Below, piece after piece: positions 10,894 through 23,836 of a stretch of DNA of 64,000 nt. Every line of letters begins with the position of its first letter. The first letter of the stretch is position 1. The stretch lies in contig CM030360.1 in assembly GCA_017893485.1 (NCBI GenBank), forward strand, positions 14,744,597 through 14,808,596, given 5' to 3'. Made by a program: the position numbers and the translations under genes. The notes beneath the pieces are model-generated. The model was given only the letters and a program-made list of their open reading frames with translations, had not been told where the DNA came from and ran no database searches. The DNA comes from Hemerocallis citrina. Taxonomy: Eukaryota > Streptophyta > Magnoliopsida > Asparagales > Asphodelaceae.

Positions 10894-11459
10894 GATCACA
10901 ATTTGTGGGAACCCAACCTATACGACTGGAGATCCCAAGACATAGGTTCAATGGAAAAAACAAGTCATACTGTGATTGGAATCATGCAACCTAGGAGTTT
11001 ACCACTTCTTAGTCCATCCTGATATGTATGTGCATGGTGTCTTGTAGCGTTAGTAAGGATGAGCATGGCTCTTAATGAGCTTTATATTTCTGAATAAGAG
11101 GAGTGCCTAGCTACAAGAGCACTCTTGATAAAGACATCGGGGTGATTGTGAAGTGTGGCTGCTTTTATGAGAATGAGGTTGATTCTCTAAAACATTCACC
11201 TATATTGGGATAAGCACAAGGCCGGAATGTGCTGGCATTTGAAACTTGCACCTGGTAGAATCACGTGTGGTTTTCCTTCACTATGTAAAAATGGGTAACG
11301 AGTTCAAGACTTAAGATCACTCATTATTGTTGCATTTTGGGGATTGTGCACTATGTAAGTTTCAAGTCTTCGGACATCTTACTTATGCATGGTTTTATAC
11401 TTTTATTAAAAAAAAAGGCCCCTTTTCAAATCAGTGTTTTAAATATATAAGTGGGGGAT
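10894..11459 (+). other. 3' untranslated region of the copia element and polypurine tract
   Basis: No gene. The text after the RNase H stop runs to the polypurine tract AAGTGGGGGAT (about 11449-11459), which touches the 3' LTR. Reverse transcriptase uses such a tract to prime the plus strand. Confidence 0.75.
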
Positions 11460-11508
11460 TGTTGAAATTGAGTATACATTCAAAACACTTCTTTACAAAA
11501 TTATCTTA

Positions 11509-11559
11509 TAGCCTAACGGTTAAAGTTTTGAGTTCACATGAGGTTGGGGGTTCAATTCC
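11509..11559 (+). promoter_or_regulatory. tRNA-like A-box and B-box in the 3' LTR head
   Basis: TAGCCTAACGG (11509-11519) fits the A-box TRGYNNARNNG and GGTTCAATTCC (11549-11559) fits the B-box GGTTCRANNCC, with tRNA-like spacing. This is the layout of tRNA-derived SINEs and polymerase III genes. The surrounding sequence does not fold as a tRNA as far as I can tell, so a transcribed tRNA gene is not called. Confidence 0.45.
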
Positions 11560-11999
11560 TACATTCCCCCCCCCCCCCCCCCCCCACACACATATATATA
11601 CTAGATTTGTCCGCACACACACACACACACACACACATATATACTAGATTTGTCCGTGGCCACGTGCCTACGACACGTCTTCAGAAGGATACAACATATG
11701 AAAAATCTTGTAAACAGTAAATCAACAATTATGTAGCTGAAGTCTGAATAGCATAACAATTAATAAAAGTCCCTGTTTCCATTAGTATATGGTAAAAAAT
11801 AATTATAAATTGGGGGATAAAAATCCATGTTTCTATATATAGAGAGAAATAATTAAATAAATAAATGAGTTGTTTTGGGGAAAATTTTGAATTTGAGTTT
11901 TGGGGGAAAAATGTATTTTGTGAGGTTAGATCTGGGCCTTTGATTTTTGGGGATTGAAGGAAAGCCACTTGATAGCTTTCTTTGTGTTTTATTATATAG

Positions 12000-12700
12000 A
12001 TATCACATTCGATCCACGCATGTCAACTAAGCAGAGGAATTACTTCAAATTAACCACAAAACAACAACATTACACAGCTCATGTCAACTCAAACCACAAT
12101 TTACTCCAATAAATAGATTAAAAATCAAACCTTTACATACACATGCAACAAATCCAATCCCTAAACCCTAAAAAAAACGAAAAATTAATTAAAAACCAAA
12201 CCTTTCGGATCCTTCTCCATTGCTTCACTGACTCTCCATTTGATCTAACAAAAAAAACACTAAAATTAGAAGAAGAAAAAAATCGAGATAAAACCAAACA
12301 CAACAGATCAGATCAGATCAGATCGGGCCGATTCGTATCTTCAATAGCGATTCCGACAACGATCCGTTGATAACTGCGGCAGAATCCAGCGGCAGCAGCA
12401 GTGGAAACCCTAGGCCGCCGCCGAGTCGAGAGAAGGAGGGGAAGAGGCAGGAGGAGGAGAGAGGCGGGTTCTAGATCATCGGTTTGCTTGGAGATTCGGA
12501 GCTAGGGTTTCATGGATTTTAGTTTCTTTTGTTCTTCTTCTTCACTTTTTGCCAGCTAATATGGGCTCTAAATTCTATAAATGAGTGGATAGGATCGATT
12601 TATATTTTCTGCATTCATTTTTATATATAATAATTTAGAGAGATAGTGAGAGAGAGGGAGAGAGACAGTGTTTTGAAATTGTGGGGTTTGAAATTTTGGG
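12000..12700 (-). other. 5' UTR-like / promoter-like segment, no coding sequence recognised
   Basis: On the minus strand the segment runs from a CT-rich, TATA-bearing part through a GC-rich CCG/GCC stretch (12375-12480) to repeated GATCT units (12303-12325). That is typical of a plant gene leader. I could not find a convincing start codon with a following open frame. The short plus-strand open frames over it are judged to be chance. Confidence 0.3.
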
Positions 12701-12822
12701 CGGGAAAATACGTTTTGTGAGAATCAATCTGGACCATTGGTTTTAGGGGAGATTGAAGCAGAGCCACTTGAAAGATTTAGGGGAGATTGAAGGAGAGCCA
12801 CTTGATAGCTTTCTTTGTGTTT

Positions 12823-12824
<2 letters not shown>

Positions 12825-12858
<34 letters not shown>
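12825..12858. repeat. AT microsatellite
   Basis: About 16 AT units directly before the single promoter block of the 3' LTR, at the same relative place as the long AT tract in the 5' LTR. Confidence 0.9.
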
Positions 12859-12860
<2 letters not shown>

Positions 12861-13427
12861 CCGGGCTGGGCCTTAGGTCATTGGGGGTCTCTTGATTTTT
12901 TTAAAAATAAAAACGTTTTCTTTCTTACTGGCCAGTGTTTTTACCAGTAAAATCATTAAAACATTTTTATGGCACTTTATGGTCTGGTTGTTATGACATT
13001 AAATCAGAATGAAAGAAAAACATTTTTATTTTTGGATATAAATATATGGGCTATGTCACATAGATGAGAGAGAGAGAAAAAAAAATAAAAACAAATTCTT
13101 GATCTCTTCTAAAATATTTCTCCAAATTGTTGAGCAATTTTTTGCTCAGTGTGGTGCAAGTTGGTACGTACTGCTATTGGAGCATTAGGCAGCACTGTAG
13201 ACAGAAACTCGTTGTATCCCGGGAGAAGTGTTTGGTGATCAACGATTCAACTCCAGAATTAGCCAAATAGTTTCTTAAGGAAAGTGCAACCCACGCCTCG
13301 AGCCATTTTTCTTCCTGTTGCAGGTCAACTCCAGATCCTTTCTCAAAAGTTTATTTGGTGCACACAGGTTTACCCATCCCTTTCTTAATAGTAATGATAA
13401 ATGAATTTTTTTTATTTTTGGAAAATG

Positions 13428-14649
13428 TAATGATATATGAATTAATCTCAGGAATGGATGTAGAATGTGGTTCATATGTTCTGGATATGTTTTTAAATCA
13501 GCTCTGGATATGTTTTATCTTTACCTCCTTATATAGGGAGTGCTGCAATAGTTTCGGTTGATTATTTTGTGCAAAATCCATCTGTGCTCATAAAATTCAG
13601 GTTAATATTGCTATGTTACGCGAATGTAATTGTAACTAAGATTATCTACCATTTTCGTATAAATTGCATAAGTGTTGTATAGTTTTGTTTCCTGATTTTC
13701 TTAATACTTAATTATTACACCAATTTGTTAATTACTTGTTTTATGAGTTCATATTCTATCCCCAGAAAATTTTAAATTGTCTCAATAAATTTTAGTAAAG
13801 AACAAGAAAGCATTAGTAGAGTAGTTTGGGTTTATTGTGAATACAAGAGATCAATGATAACATATTAAGTCTTAGTTACATAAGGGACATTGCGGTCAAG
13901 AATCCAAATTTTATTGCTGAAGATAACAAAAGGTTTCATTGAATACATTGATACTGAGGAAGAAGAAACTACTATGATATCGACGACTATTAATGTAAGC
14001 TTCCATATGCATTCTTCTTCGTTTGTATCCAAAAGGTATGTTATGTAACTAAACCTGTCTGCATTGAAGACAAGACAACAATAGTCAATGCCTACACATC
14101 TTTTGTGATGTTGCTGCATCGAAATTCTCATCCCTTGTTAAGCAATAGTCATAGACTCATAGGTACATAATTTTACATGATCTTGCACTGTTTTAAGTAA
14201 AGGATAACAGTATTTGGGAACTGATATTACTCACATTAGAAAATTAATATGAAATCTTATCACTACAAAAGAATAGGGAAAATCTGGCGAAACAACCCCG
14301 ACTGAATTTGTATGTAGTGTGATAATGGAATTGCTAAGGTAAGATTTCTTGACCTTAGAATGCACTTGCACTGTAACATTACATTCTTGACTATGGCTAC
14401 AATTGTAAGGTTTAGACTACAACATAAAGCCCTGCATTAGTGATGATGACTCCAACTATAGAGCTGGAATAAAATTAAGTAAATATGTAGAGAAAGCTAA
14501 AGATGGGATGTAAGAAAACAAAGTTTCCTGAAGCTTGACTAAAACTGAATCATTTGACTGTAAGGCTCACTTACTTGTAGATGATATGGGATAAATGCAT
14601 CGAACTTGTAGTTTGTGTTAGTCCTTAATAGGATGGCCATAGATGTAAT
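13428..14649. repeat. Segmental duplication copy A, left part (non-coding)
   Basis: This stretch matches 25246-26480 almost base for base, with scattered substitutions and small indels. It continues at 23736-23836 after the LARD insertion. No gene is recognised. The longest frame (13865-14131 minus) also exists in copy B, but most of the few differences change amino acids, so there is no sign of protein selection. CACTACAAAAG at 14271 may be the end of a decayed CACTA element. Confidence 0.9.
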
Positions 14650-17600
14650 TGTCACGCCCCGCTTCCCAAAAATATGGAATACGAGCACGTGACGAAGCCC
14701 AGCGAATGATTTTAACATCATCCATAAGCTGTAGGATCGACTCAGTATCACAACAAGAATATCACGAATATATATACAACCAAGCATGCATGAATAATTT
14801 ATTAAGCAACAGAAAACAATTGAAAGCAAATGATAATGTCCACATAGTTTTCAAGTCTGGATCAAATATAAACTCGGAAACAAGTCTTATACAGCAGAAG
14901 AAATAAATACCTTAAGGAAAGTAATTATTTAAACAAGCTCTTGCTCCAAGCAAAGCCTAAAATATCTGCTCGCTAATCCCAGCAGGTAGTTCGTCTCCCA
15001 CGTCTGCTTAATAAGTATAAAAAGGGAAAACAGGGAAAAACAAGAGAAAATGCCCTCAGTGCAAACAATAGTAAAAGCAAGTACAAGTAATGGGGAATAA
15101 GGATTGGAATCAAGAATGTAACAGGGATACAACAAGTAGTGATTAAACCAAGAACTAGCTAGCAAGAGGGACATCTTAGTAAACAGGCTGAATAACAAAT
15201 GCTAATGGTAAAACACATGACAAGTGAACCTGTAGGGGTATCTAACATCAAGTGACAAGTCTCAAGTCTAGTGTCATGTAACAAGTATCAAGTCTAGTGT
15301 CAAGTATCAAGTTGTCAAGTCTCAAGTAACAAGTTGTCAAGTCTCAAGTAACAAGTCGTCAAGTATCAGGTAACATGTATCAAGTTCAAGTTTCAGGCTT
15401 CAAGTCTCATGTATCATGTTTCATGTATCATATCATCAAGGATCAAGTAACAGGTGTCATGTTCCAGTTTCATGTTCAAGTCTTGTAGTTATTACTATCT
15501 AGGTAGCACTTCATGCATCCATCTTTTTACTACATGGTTGCTACAGTCAAAACAATTTCGTTTAGACCTAGTAATGGAGTCTATAGGACGGTGTACTCAG
15601 GCATCAATCAACAAGCAGGTGATCAAACCATGGGCTCTAGAGGTGGCCCCCGTAGGCTCTAGAGGTGGCCCCCGTCACCATGACATGACACTTAGTTCTA
15701 CGTGGCACTTAGTTCCATTTAACATACAACTTTGGAAAACACGGGCTCCCTTTCGAGTACACTTACCTATGTTGTCCACTGTATAGTATTTCCCATAACC
15801 CCGGCTTGTTACTTTTATTAATTCTTATCAAGCAAGCATGCAAATGTGTGAAATGTTGTAAATTAATTCTAAGAAAAATTGGAGATGTCCTATAGGGTGT
15901 CCAGCAACTACGTATGAAATTTCATGTCCAACTCTTGCTGTTTACATAGCTAAATTAATTCGCAAGGTAAAGGTGTGCAGTAGTTTTGCAAATCTGCGTC
16001 TACCGACACAGCTGCAGTAAAACTGCAATAACTCCTAGATCGTAACTCCAAATTCGAAAATTTCGGAGTATAACGACATCTAGACATCCAGGGCTATATC
16101 TTCTATTCAGGTCTCGGGTTCAAATTCTATTGTTAAATGGGTCGAAAAAGCAAAAGAAGATTCAGGACAGCAACATGTGGGAATAACTTACCAGTATAGA
16201 TTTCATGGAAATTTGTTATTAGGTGTCTAAGTTATTGTGTGATATAAATACATGATATTGGTGGTTCAAACAGCAAGTAATAATTATTTTCCAAGTCAAA
16301 TGGTTGCAAGATCATCAAATACAAAATGTAACATGTGTCTACAAATCTAGGGCTCCTTAATCTCATGTGTTCATATGTTCAAGGGATAAGATGAATCCAA
16401 GTAATTATAATTTAATACAACGAAATTATTGTGACTCTTAGAATTATGAAATTTCGGGGATTAATATTGATCAACAACGATAGTCAAAAAGGAGTCACAA
16501 TATCGAACTATTTGTAGTATTTTCAAGGGATGCTTATACTAGAACAAATTAATTGTACAAGGGATACTTGCCTTGATTGACGACGATTAGATCCGATTGT
16601 TGAAGGAAATGAGGTCAAAGAATCCCGGGCGTAGTCTCCCAAAAGCACGTGTGAAGCACGTGCGAAAATCCAATGGTAGAGTGAATTTTCCCACACCGGA
16701 TCAGGGCCGAACAGCGTACAACGATCTGGGATTCGCTGTGCCAAAACACGGAACACCAGATAGCACCAATGGGATTCTTTCCTACGCAGAGGATCGCCAG
16801 AACAGGAAACAACCATCGAGGATCTGCTGTGGGTGAACACCAAATACCGATCGGATCAGATCAAGAGTGCACGGATCTTGATGCGATCCAAGGGGCGAGA
16901 TCGTATCCCGCCCAAACAGCTGCTCTTCTTCTTCGTTCGCTTCTTCGTCGAAATAGAGAGCAAGAGAGAAAGAGTAAGACGGCGACGACACTGGCGAGCG
17001 GCGACGTCGACGGCGGCGACTGGTCAGGAAGTGACGCAGCACGGGGTCGTCGGTGATGACGGGACGGCGCGTGTCGAGGAGCGACGACGCTCTGTTCTGC
17101 GTACAAGAACAGGGGGGACGAGGGGAAGTGGGGTGGCTCGGGGGTGTTTTCGGTGTGAAGGCGGCGGCTAGTGAGGTTGCGGATTGTGGAGGCGACGACA
17201 AGGCGACGAGGTGGAGACTGGCGAGGTAATGGCGGTGGGTAGAGGTTGAAGACGACGGGAGTTTGGGAAATGGATGAGTTGGGTTCGAGGAGGAGACGAT
17301 GGTGAAGATGATGGTGGTTGTGAGATGGCGGTGATGGTGGTTGGGTGCTGACGAGGCGATGGTGAGGGAGATTGAACGGAGGGCGATCGAAGGTTGGAGA
17401 GGGGTTGTTATCGAAGGAGAAGGAAGCGGAAGTAGGAGACGTGGGGGGGGGGGGGGGGGGGGGGTAGCGGCGGTTAGTTTGTTTGGAGCTGCACAGTATA
17501 CGGGGTTAGGGGTTAGGGTTAGAGTATAGGGTTATATAGTGAGGGTATCGGGTTTTGGGTTTTAGGGTATCCGCTTCGAATAGGGCCCAACAGGAGAATT

Positions 17601-17837
17601 GGTCAAAATGTATCAAAATGGGTATTAAAGAGATAAATGAGAAGAAATGGTCAATTCTTCATGGAGAATGATACAAAGTGCACAGAGATGAATTCGATAA
17701 AAGGACCAAAAATTGAGTCGAAAACAATTTGATGATTTTATTCGAATAGAAACAAAATACTGGATCAGAAATTTATAAAGAGTACAATAGGGCAAAATAC
17801 AGTATAAAAATACAAATACGGGGAAACAGGAGTTACA
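14650..17837 (-). repeat. 3' LTR (left copy) of the LARD-like element
   Basis: It is 3188 bp and begins TGTCACGCCCC on the plus strand. Over its first 250 bases I count about seven differences from the right copy, mostly transitions. It contains a CAAGT-rich degenerate tandem region (15236-15480), a GC-rich stretch (16860-17460), a poly-G run (about 17443-17463) and, for minus-strand transcription, CACTATATAACCC at about 17529-17541 as a TATA box. If that is the promoter, U3 is only about 300 bp and R-U5 is nearly 2.9 kb. The open frames on the GC-rich part are not conserved between the two LTRs. Confidence 0.92.
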
Positions 17838-17852
17838 AATCCTACCCACCTT
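17838..17852 (-). promoter_or_regulatory. Polypurine tract of the LARD-like element
   Basis: On the minus strand AAGGTGGGTAGGATT stands directly before the left LTR. It is preceded by GAGGACGAAATTTTTG, a sequence typical of the end of gypsy polyproteins. This supports gypsy ancestry and minus-strand orientation. Confidence 0.7.
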
Positions 17853-18669
17853 ACACAAAAATTTCGTCCTCAAAATTTGCTTAGGCGGTACATAGGATAG
17901 GGCTAAGCGAACTGGGAGGTAAGAAGGCAGAGAATTGAAGGGGAAGGAACAAGCAGTAGCCACACCAGAACAATAAGGAAGTAGATAACAACGATGTCAG
18001 GTGGAATGCATGAAGGGAAATAAACAATATCAAAAGGGGAAGACAACACAAGATGACCAAGCCAAAAGATGAAGTAGGTAGAACTGGAATCAGAGAGAGA
18101 ATGGACAGGGAAGAATTGAATCAAATAATGAATGAGTGCATGATAGCAGAATGGAATGCAAGAAAGAAGTAACCGATATCAAAAATGAAGAAGAAAACAA
18201 CACAAGGCTTGTAAGATAATAAAGCAAAGAGATGGAGAAAATAAATAAGGCTGGAATCGAAGAAGGGAGCGACAAGGGAAAGATGAACCATGGAATGATT
18301 CAACGGATGAGAACAATTGTAAGAGATAGGGGATAGCGAACAATGCAAGGAAAGAGAAACAACAATAGGATCCCGCGACCTGTGGGTCATGGGCCCACCA
18401 CGCTTCCGCTGCTCCACTCTGACGGTGACGTTCCAAGCTCCAGACATGTCGTTGCAGTCCACGTGACGAACAGAGCAGGAAGAAAAGAATGAGACACCAA
18501 GATCAAAGAGAGTATGAGCTCCAAATAGAGATAAGCAATAATGCAAAATGGATATAAGGCTTGAGCTTCAATCTTCATAATTAAAAGATAGAATACATAT
18601 CAAAACTAACGGCTTTTAACAGAAATAATAACCCAACAAATATCAATAGTAATAATATCAATAGTAACA

Positions 18670-18790
<121 letters not shown>

Positions 18791-19189
18791 GATAATAATA
18801 AAATTAGTAATAATAGTAACAAAATAATAATAATAACAATAGTAATAACAGAAATCAAAATCATCATAATCATGCGAGTAATAATAATATGATGAAATAA
18901 AAATATCAACAATACTAATAATAACGATAATACATACATGACAAAATAGAATTCAACACATTCATGAAAATAATGCAATACTAATAATAATAGCATTAAA
19001 AATAACAACAATAATATTAAAAATATTAGCAATAATAATCTTATATACAAAATAGAGTAAAATCAACTATACGAGTTCAAATTGTATGGAAATATAAAAT
19101 GTAACTGTATAAACAAAGTGTCATAAAGGAAATATTTCTTCACCTTTAGTTTCATTATATAAGTAAGAATTGTCTTGAAAAATCAATTT

Positions 19190-19390
19190 GCAAATAGGTA
19201 GAAAATCTTGCCTCCTTAACATCGAGTTGCATGTTTGCCTTCACGACTCAGGTTTCAAGTTGCCATCCGGATACTCGGCTGCACATTTTGCCTCGCCGAT
19301 ATCCAGTTGCAATTTGCCTCCATTGACATCGAGTTGCATATTTGCCATCTCGACATTAGGTTGCAACGAAGTTGTGAAATGTATATAAAA
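19190..19390. repeat. Degenerate tandem repeat of about 35 bp
   Basis: About five units built on GACATCGAGTTGCATATTTGCC occur between two AAT-rich regions of the LARD interior. They are too diverged and too few to look like a gene. Confidence 0.7.
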
Positions 19391-20551
19391 TTGAGTATGT
19401 TCAGACCCAAAGCAAATTAATAATAATAATAATAGTAATGATAAAAATAATAATACCAATAACAATAATAATAACAAAATATCGATACTATTAACAATAA
19501 GAATAACAATGATAAGAATAATAATCATAACAATAATAATATCAGTAATCGCAAAAAGAATGATAGCAATAGTAATAATATCAACGATAATATTAAAATA
19601 TTAATAGCACTAGTAAAAGTAATAATGCAAGACAAGATATAGTTTGAACCCAACATTTTTGTGGAAGTAATTTAATATTAACAATAGTAATAAAATAATG
19701 AAAATAACAATAAAAATATCAATAGTAGTAACAATAATAATAATACTAGTAATGATAATGAAAACAATAGCAATAATAATAATACTAGTAATAATAGCAT
19801 TATACATCAAATAAGAATTTGTCTTACCAAAATAATCCAGTAGAAATATATAGTCGATCAAAAATGAAAAGTGAAGTTAAAATACATCATTGTTCGAAAT
19901 AATAAAATCTTTGTTGAGAAATATTTTTATAGAAGATCGAAAATAAATATAACAATTAGTAATCGAAATATAGAAAGTATTCGGAAAAATAATTATAAAG
20001 AGAAAAATAAGTAGGAGAAAATGAAGCTACACCCAATAAGGAGTTAAATAGGAGGATGACTAGAAGGGACAAAAAAAAAATTAAGGAATTGAATACGAAA
20101 GAAGAAGGACGAGGGGCAAAATTGAAATTGAAGAGATTATGGCAGAGAAGGAATAACTAGCATGATACTCAAAGTGAGTCAACAGTTGAAGATGAATGCA
20201 AGGCACGAAAAGCAATGAACGACATACGAACTGGAATAAGAGGGGATCAACGAGACAAGCCAAAAATCAGAGATTGCTTGCACCGGAATCAAAAGAATAT
20301 GGATACGGAAAGAATAAATTGTACCCAATAAGGAACCAACAATTCAGGATGACTATAAGAGATGGAAGAAAGCAATGAATCAAAGAATTGAATATGAAGG
20401 AATCAAAATGGATGGGATAAGACTTGTGTCCAGGTCAAGTTGACTATTAAATTATTCATGTGGTTGCATGACCTGTTTAATGTTGAGTTAATCATGACTG
20501 AGTCAAGCCTGTCTAATGTATTAGTCAAACTAACATATTAGCCAAACCTGA

Positions 20552-20563
20552 GCTCTGATACCA
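20552..20563 (-). promoter_or_regulatory. Primer-binding site (tRNA-iMet) of the LARD-like element
   Basis: On the minus strand TGGTATCAGAGC, complementary to the 3' end of plant initiator tRNA-Met, begins ten bases inside the right LTR. It fixes the direction of the element. Confidence 0.9.
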
Positions 20564-20573
20564 CTAAAAACCT

Positions 20574-23500
20574 TGTCACGCCCCGCTTCCCAAAAATATG
20601 GAATACGAGCGCGTGACGAAGCCCAGCGAATGATTTTAACATCATCCATAAGCTGTAGGACCGACTCAGCATCACAACAAGAATATCACGAATATATATA
20701 CAACCAAGCATGCATGAATAATTTATTAAGCAACAGAAAACAATTGAAAGCAAATGATAATGTCCACATAGTTTTCAAGTCTGGATTAAATGTAAACTCG
20801 GAAACAAGTCTTACATAACAGAAGAAATAAATACCTTAAGCAAAGTAATTATTTAAACAAGCTCTTGCTCCAAGCGAAGCCTAAAATATCTGCTCGCTAA
20901 TCCCAGCAGGTAGCTCGTCTCCCACGTCTGCTTAATAAGTATAAAAAGGGAAAACAGGGAAAAACAAGAGAAAATGCCCTCAGTGCAAGCTAGGGCCACA
21001 AATAGTGAAAGCAAGTACAAGTAATGGGGAACAAGGATTGGAATCAAGAATGTCACAGGGATACAACAAGTAGTGATTAAACCAAGAACTAGCTAGCAAG
21101 AGGGACATCTTAGTAAACAGGATGAATAACAAATGCTAATGGTAAAACACATGACAAGTGAACCTGTAGGGGTATCTAACATCAAGTGACAAGTCTCAAG
21201 TCTAGTGTCATGTAACAAGTGTCAAATCTAGTGTCAAGTATCAAGTTGTCAAGTCTCAATTAACAAGTTGTCAAGTATCAGGTAACATGTATCAAGTTCA
21301 AGTTTCAGGCTTCAAGTCTCATGTATCATGTTTCATGTATCATATCATCAAGTATCAAGTAACAGGTGTCATGTTCAAGTTTCATATTCAAGTCTTGTAG
21401 TTATTGCTATCTAGGTAGCACTTCATGCATCCATCTTTTTACTACATGGTTGCTATAGTCAAAACAATTTCGTTTAGACCTAGTAATGGAGTCTATAGGG
21501 CGGTGTACTCAGGCATCAAACAACAAGCAGGTGATCAAACTATGGGCTCTAGAGGTGGCCCCCGTAGGCTCTAGAGGTGGCCCCCCTCACCATGATGTGA
21601 CACTTAGTTCCATTTAACATACAACTTTGGAAAACACGGGCCCATTTCCGAGTACACTTACCTATGTTGTCTACTCTATAGTCTTTCCCATAATCCCGGC
21701 TTGTTACTTTTATTAATTCTTATCAAGCAAGCATGCATATGTGTGAAACATTGTAAATTAATTCTAAGAAAAATTGGGGATGTCCTGTAGGGTATCCAGC
21801 AACTACGTATGAAATTTCATGTCCAACGCTTGCTATTTACATAGCTAAATTAATTCGCAAGGTAAAGGTGTGCAGCAGTTTTGCAAATCTGCGTCTACCG
21901 ACACAGCTGCAGTAAAAATACAATAACTCCTAGATCGTAACACCAAATTCGAAAGTTTCGGAGTCTAACGATATCTAGACATCCAGGGCTATATCTTCTA
22001 TTCAGGTCTCGGGTTCATATTCTATTGTTAAATGGGTCGAAACAGCAAAAGAAGATTCAGGAAAGCAACATGTGGGAATAACTTACTAGTAAAGATTTCA
22101 TGGAAATTTGTTATTAGGTGTCTTAGTTATTGTGTGATATAAATACATGATATTGGTGGTTCAAACAGCAAATAATAATTATTTTCCAAGTCAAATGGTT
22201 GCAAGATCATCAAATACAAAATGTAACATGTGTCTACAAATCTAAGGCTCCTTAATCTCATGTGTTCATATGTTCACGGGATAAGATGAATCCAAGTAAT
22301 TATAATTTAATACAACGAAATTATTGTGACTCTTATAATTATGAAATATCGGGGATTAATATTGATCAACAACGATAGTCAAAAAGGAGTCACAATATCG
22401 AACTATTTGTAGTATTTTCAAGGGATGCTTATACTAGAACAAATTAATTGTGCAAGGGATACTTGCCTTGATTGACGACGATTAGATCCGATTGTTGAAG
22501 GAAATGAGGTCAAAGAATCCCGAGCGTAGTCTCCCAAAAGCACGTGTGAAGCATGTGCGAAAATCCAATGGTAGAGTGAATTTTCCCACACCGGATCGGG
22601 GCCAAACAGCGTACAACAATCTGGGATTCGCTGTGCCAAAACACGGAACACCAGATAGCACCAATGGGATTCTTTCCTACGCAGAGGATCGCCAGAACAG
22701 GAAACAACCATCGAGGATCTGCTGTGGGTGAACACCAAATACCGATCGGATCAGATCAAGAGTGCACGGATCTTGATGCGATCCAAGGGGCGAGATCGTA
22801 TCCCGCCCAAACAGCTGCTCTTCTTCTTCGTTCGCTTCTTCGTCGAAATAGAGAGCAAGAGAGAAAGAGTGAGACGGCGACGACACTAGCGAGCGGCGAC
22901 GTCGACGGCGGCGACTGGTCAGGAAGTGACGCAGCGCGGGGTCGTCGGTGATGACGGGACGGCGCGTGTCGAGGAGCGACGACGCTCTGTTCTACGTACA
23001 AGAACAGGGGAGCGAGGGGAAGTGGGGTGGCTCGGGGGTGTTTTCGGTGTGAAGGCGGCGGCTGGTGAGGTTGCGGATTGTGGAGGCGACGGCGAGGCGA
23101 CGAGGTGGAGACTGGCGAGGTAATGGCGGTGGGTAGAGGTTGAAGACGACGGGAGTTTGGGAAATGGATGAGTTGGGTTCGAGGAGGAGACGATGGTGAA
23201 GATGATGGTGGTTGTGAGATGGCGGTGATGGTGGTTGGGTGCTGACGAGGCGATGGTGAGGGAAATCGAACGGAGGGCGATCGAAGGTTGGAGATGGGTT
23301 GTTATCAAAGGAGAAGGAAGCGGAAGTAGGAGACGGGGGGGGGGGGGGGGGGGGGGGTAGCGGCGGTTAGTTTGTTTGGGGCTACACAGTATACGGGGTT
23401 AGGGGTTAGGGTTAGAGTATAGGGTTATATAGTGAGGGTATCGGGTTTTGGGTTTTAGGGTATCCGCTTCGAATAGGGCCCAACAGGAGAATTGGTCAAA

Positions 23501-23730
23501 ATGTATCAAAATGGGGATTAAAGAGATAAATGAGAAGAAACGGTCAATTCTTCATGGAGAATGATACAAAGTGCACACAGATGAATTCGATAAAAGGACC
23601 AAAAATTGAGTCGAAAACAATTTGATGATTTTATTCGAATAGAAACAAAATACTGGATCACAAATTTATAAAGAGTACAATGGGGCAAAATACAGTATAA
23701 AAATACAAATACGGGAAAACAGGAGTTACA
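20574..23730 (-). repeat. 5' LTR (right copy) of the LARD-like element
   Basis: It is 3157 bp and matches the left LTR throughout, including the CAAGT-rich region (21175-21400, shorter here by about one tandem unit), the poly-G run (about 23335-23357) and the minus-strand TATA motif (about 23424-23434). It ends at 23730 and is followed by the GTAAT duplication. Confidence 0.92.
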
Positions 23731-23735
23731 GTAAT

Positions 23736-23836
23736 CCTCAACATGTTTGCTTTCTTTAGCACTAGGTCAAACATTTATATCGTAACTAGTATTAGATATA
23801 AAATTGACTATCATTGTAATTATTTTAGTGTTGGGT
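23736..23836. repeat. Segmental duplication copy A, right part
   Basis: CCTCAACATGTTTGC and the next 90 bases continue copy A on the far side of the LARD insertion and match 26480-26580. Similarity stops within TGTTGGG, where the copia LTR begins. Confidence 0.9.

Larger units (their letters stand above)
5586..13390 (+). mobile_element. Complete but inactive Ty1/copia retrotransposon, 7.8 kb
   Basis: The 5' LTR starts TGTTGGAATTGAGTATAC at 5586 and the 3' LTR starts TGTTGAAATTGAGTATAC at 11460, directly after a purine tract, AAGTGGGGGAT. The LTRs end in matching text, CATCCCTTTCTTAACA (to 6926) and CATCCCTTTCTTAATA (to 13390). The flanks carry an identical 5-bp duplication, GTAAT (5581-5585 and 13391-13395). 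The internal order gag, protease, integrase, RT, RNase H is that of copia. Stops, indels and a lost integrase Glu show it is dead. No standard tRNA-Met primer site is visible after the 5' LTR. Confidence 0.9.
11460..13390 (+). repeat. 3' LTR of the 7.8-kb copia element, with extra internal material
   Basis: The head (11460-11585) and the tail (12859-13390) match the 5' LTR. The tail carries the TATA-like TATAAATATA (13037-13046). The 1.2 kb between them (about 11640-12858) has no counterpart in the 5' LTR, so it was inserted here or lost there. That part begins and ends with related direct repeats of about 100 bp (11890-11998 and 12700-12830, sharing GCCACTTGATAGCTTTCTTT). Between them lies sequence resembling a plant 5' UTR and promoter on the minus strand. 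Confidence 0.8.

Noticed and set aside
11509..11559. A tRNA gene
   Set aside because: The boxes fit, but I could not pair acceptor, D and anticodon stems, so only the promoter-like boxes are reported.
13865..14131. 88-codon minus-strand frame conserved in copy B (25697-25963)
   Set aside because: Conservation is explained by the recent duplication; most base changes between copies alter the amino acid, so no selection on a protein is seen.
16782..17201. Ser/Pro-rich frame in the LARD LTR, with a counterpart at 22919-23308
   Set aside because: Different frames and lengths in the two LTRs, GC-rich low-complexity content and no domain. Chance open frames are expected in a GC-rich leader.
17505..17520. 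GGGGTTAGGGTTAG, telomere-like repeats
   Set aside because: Only two or three units, present identically in both LTRs of one retroelement, so they are part of the LTR and not interstitial telomere.
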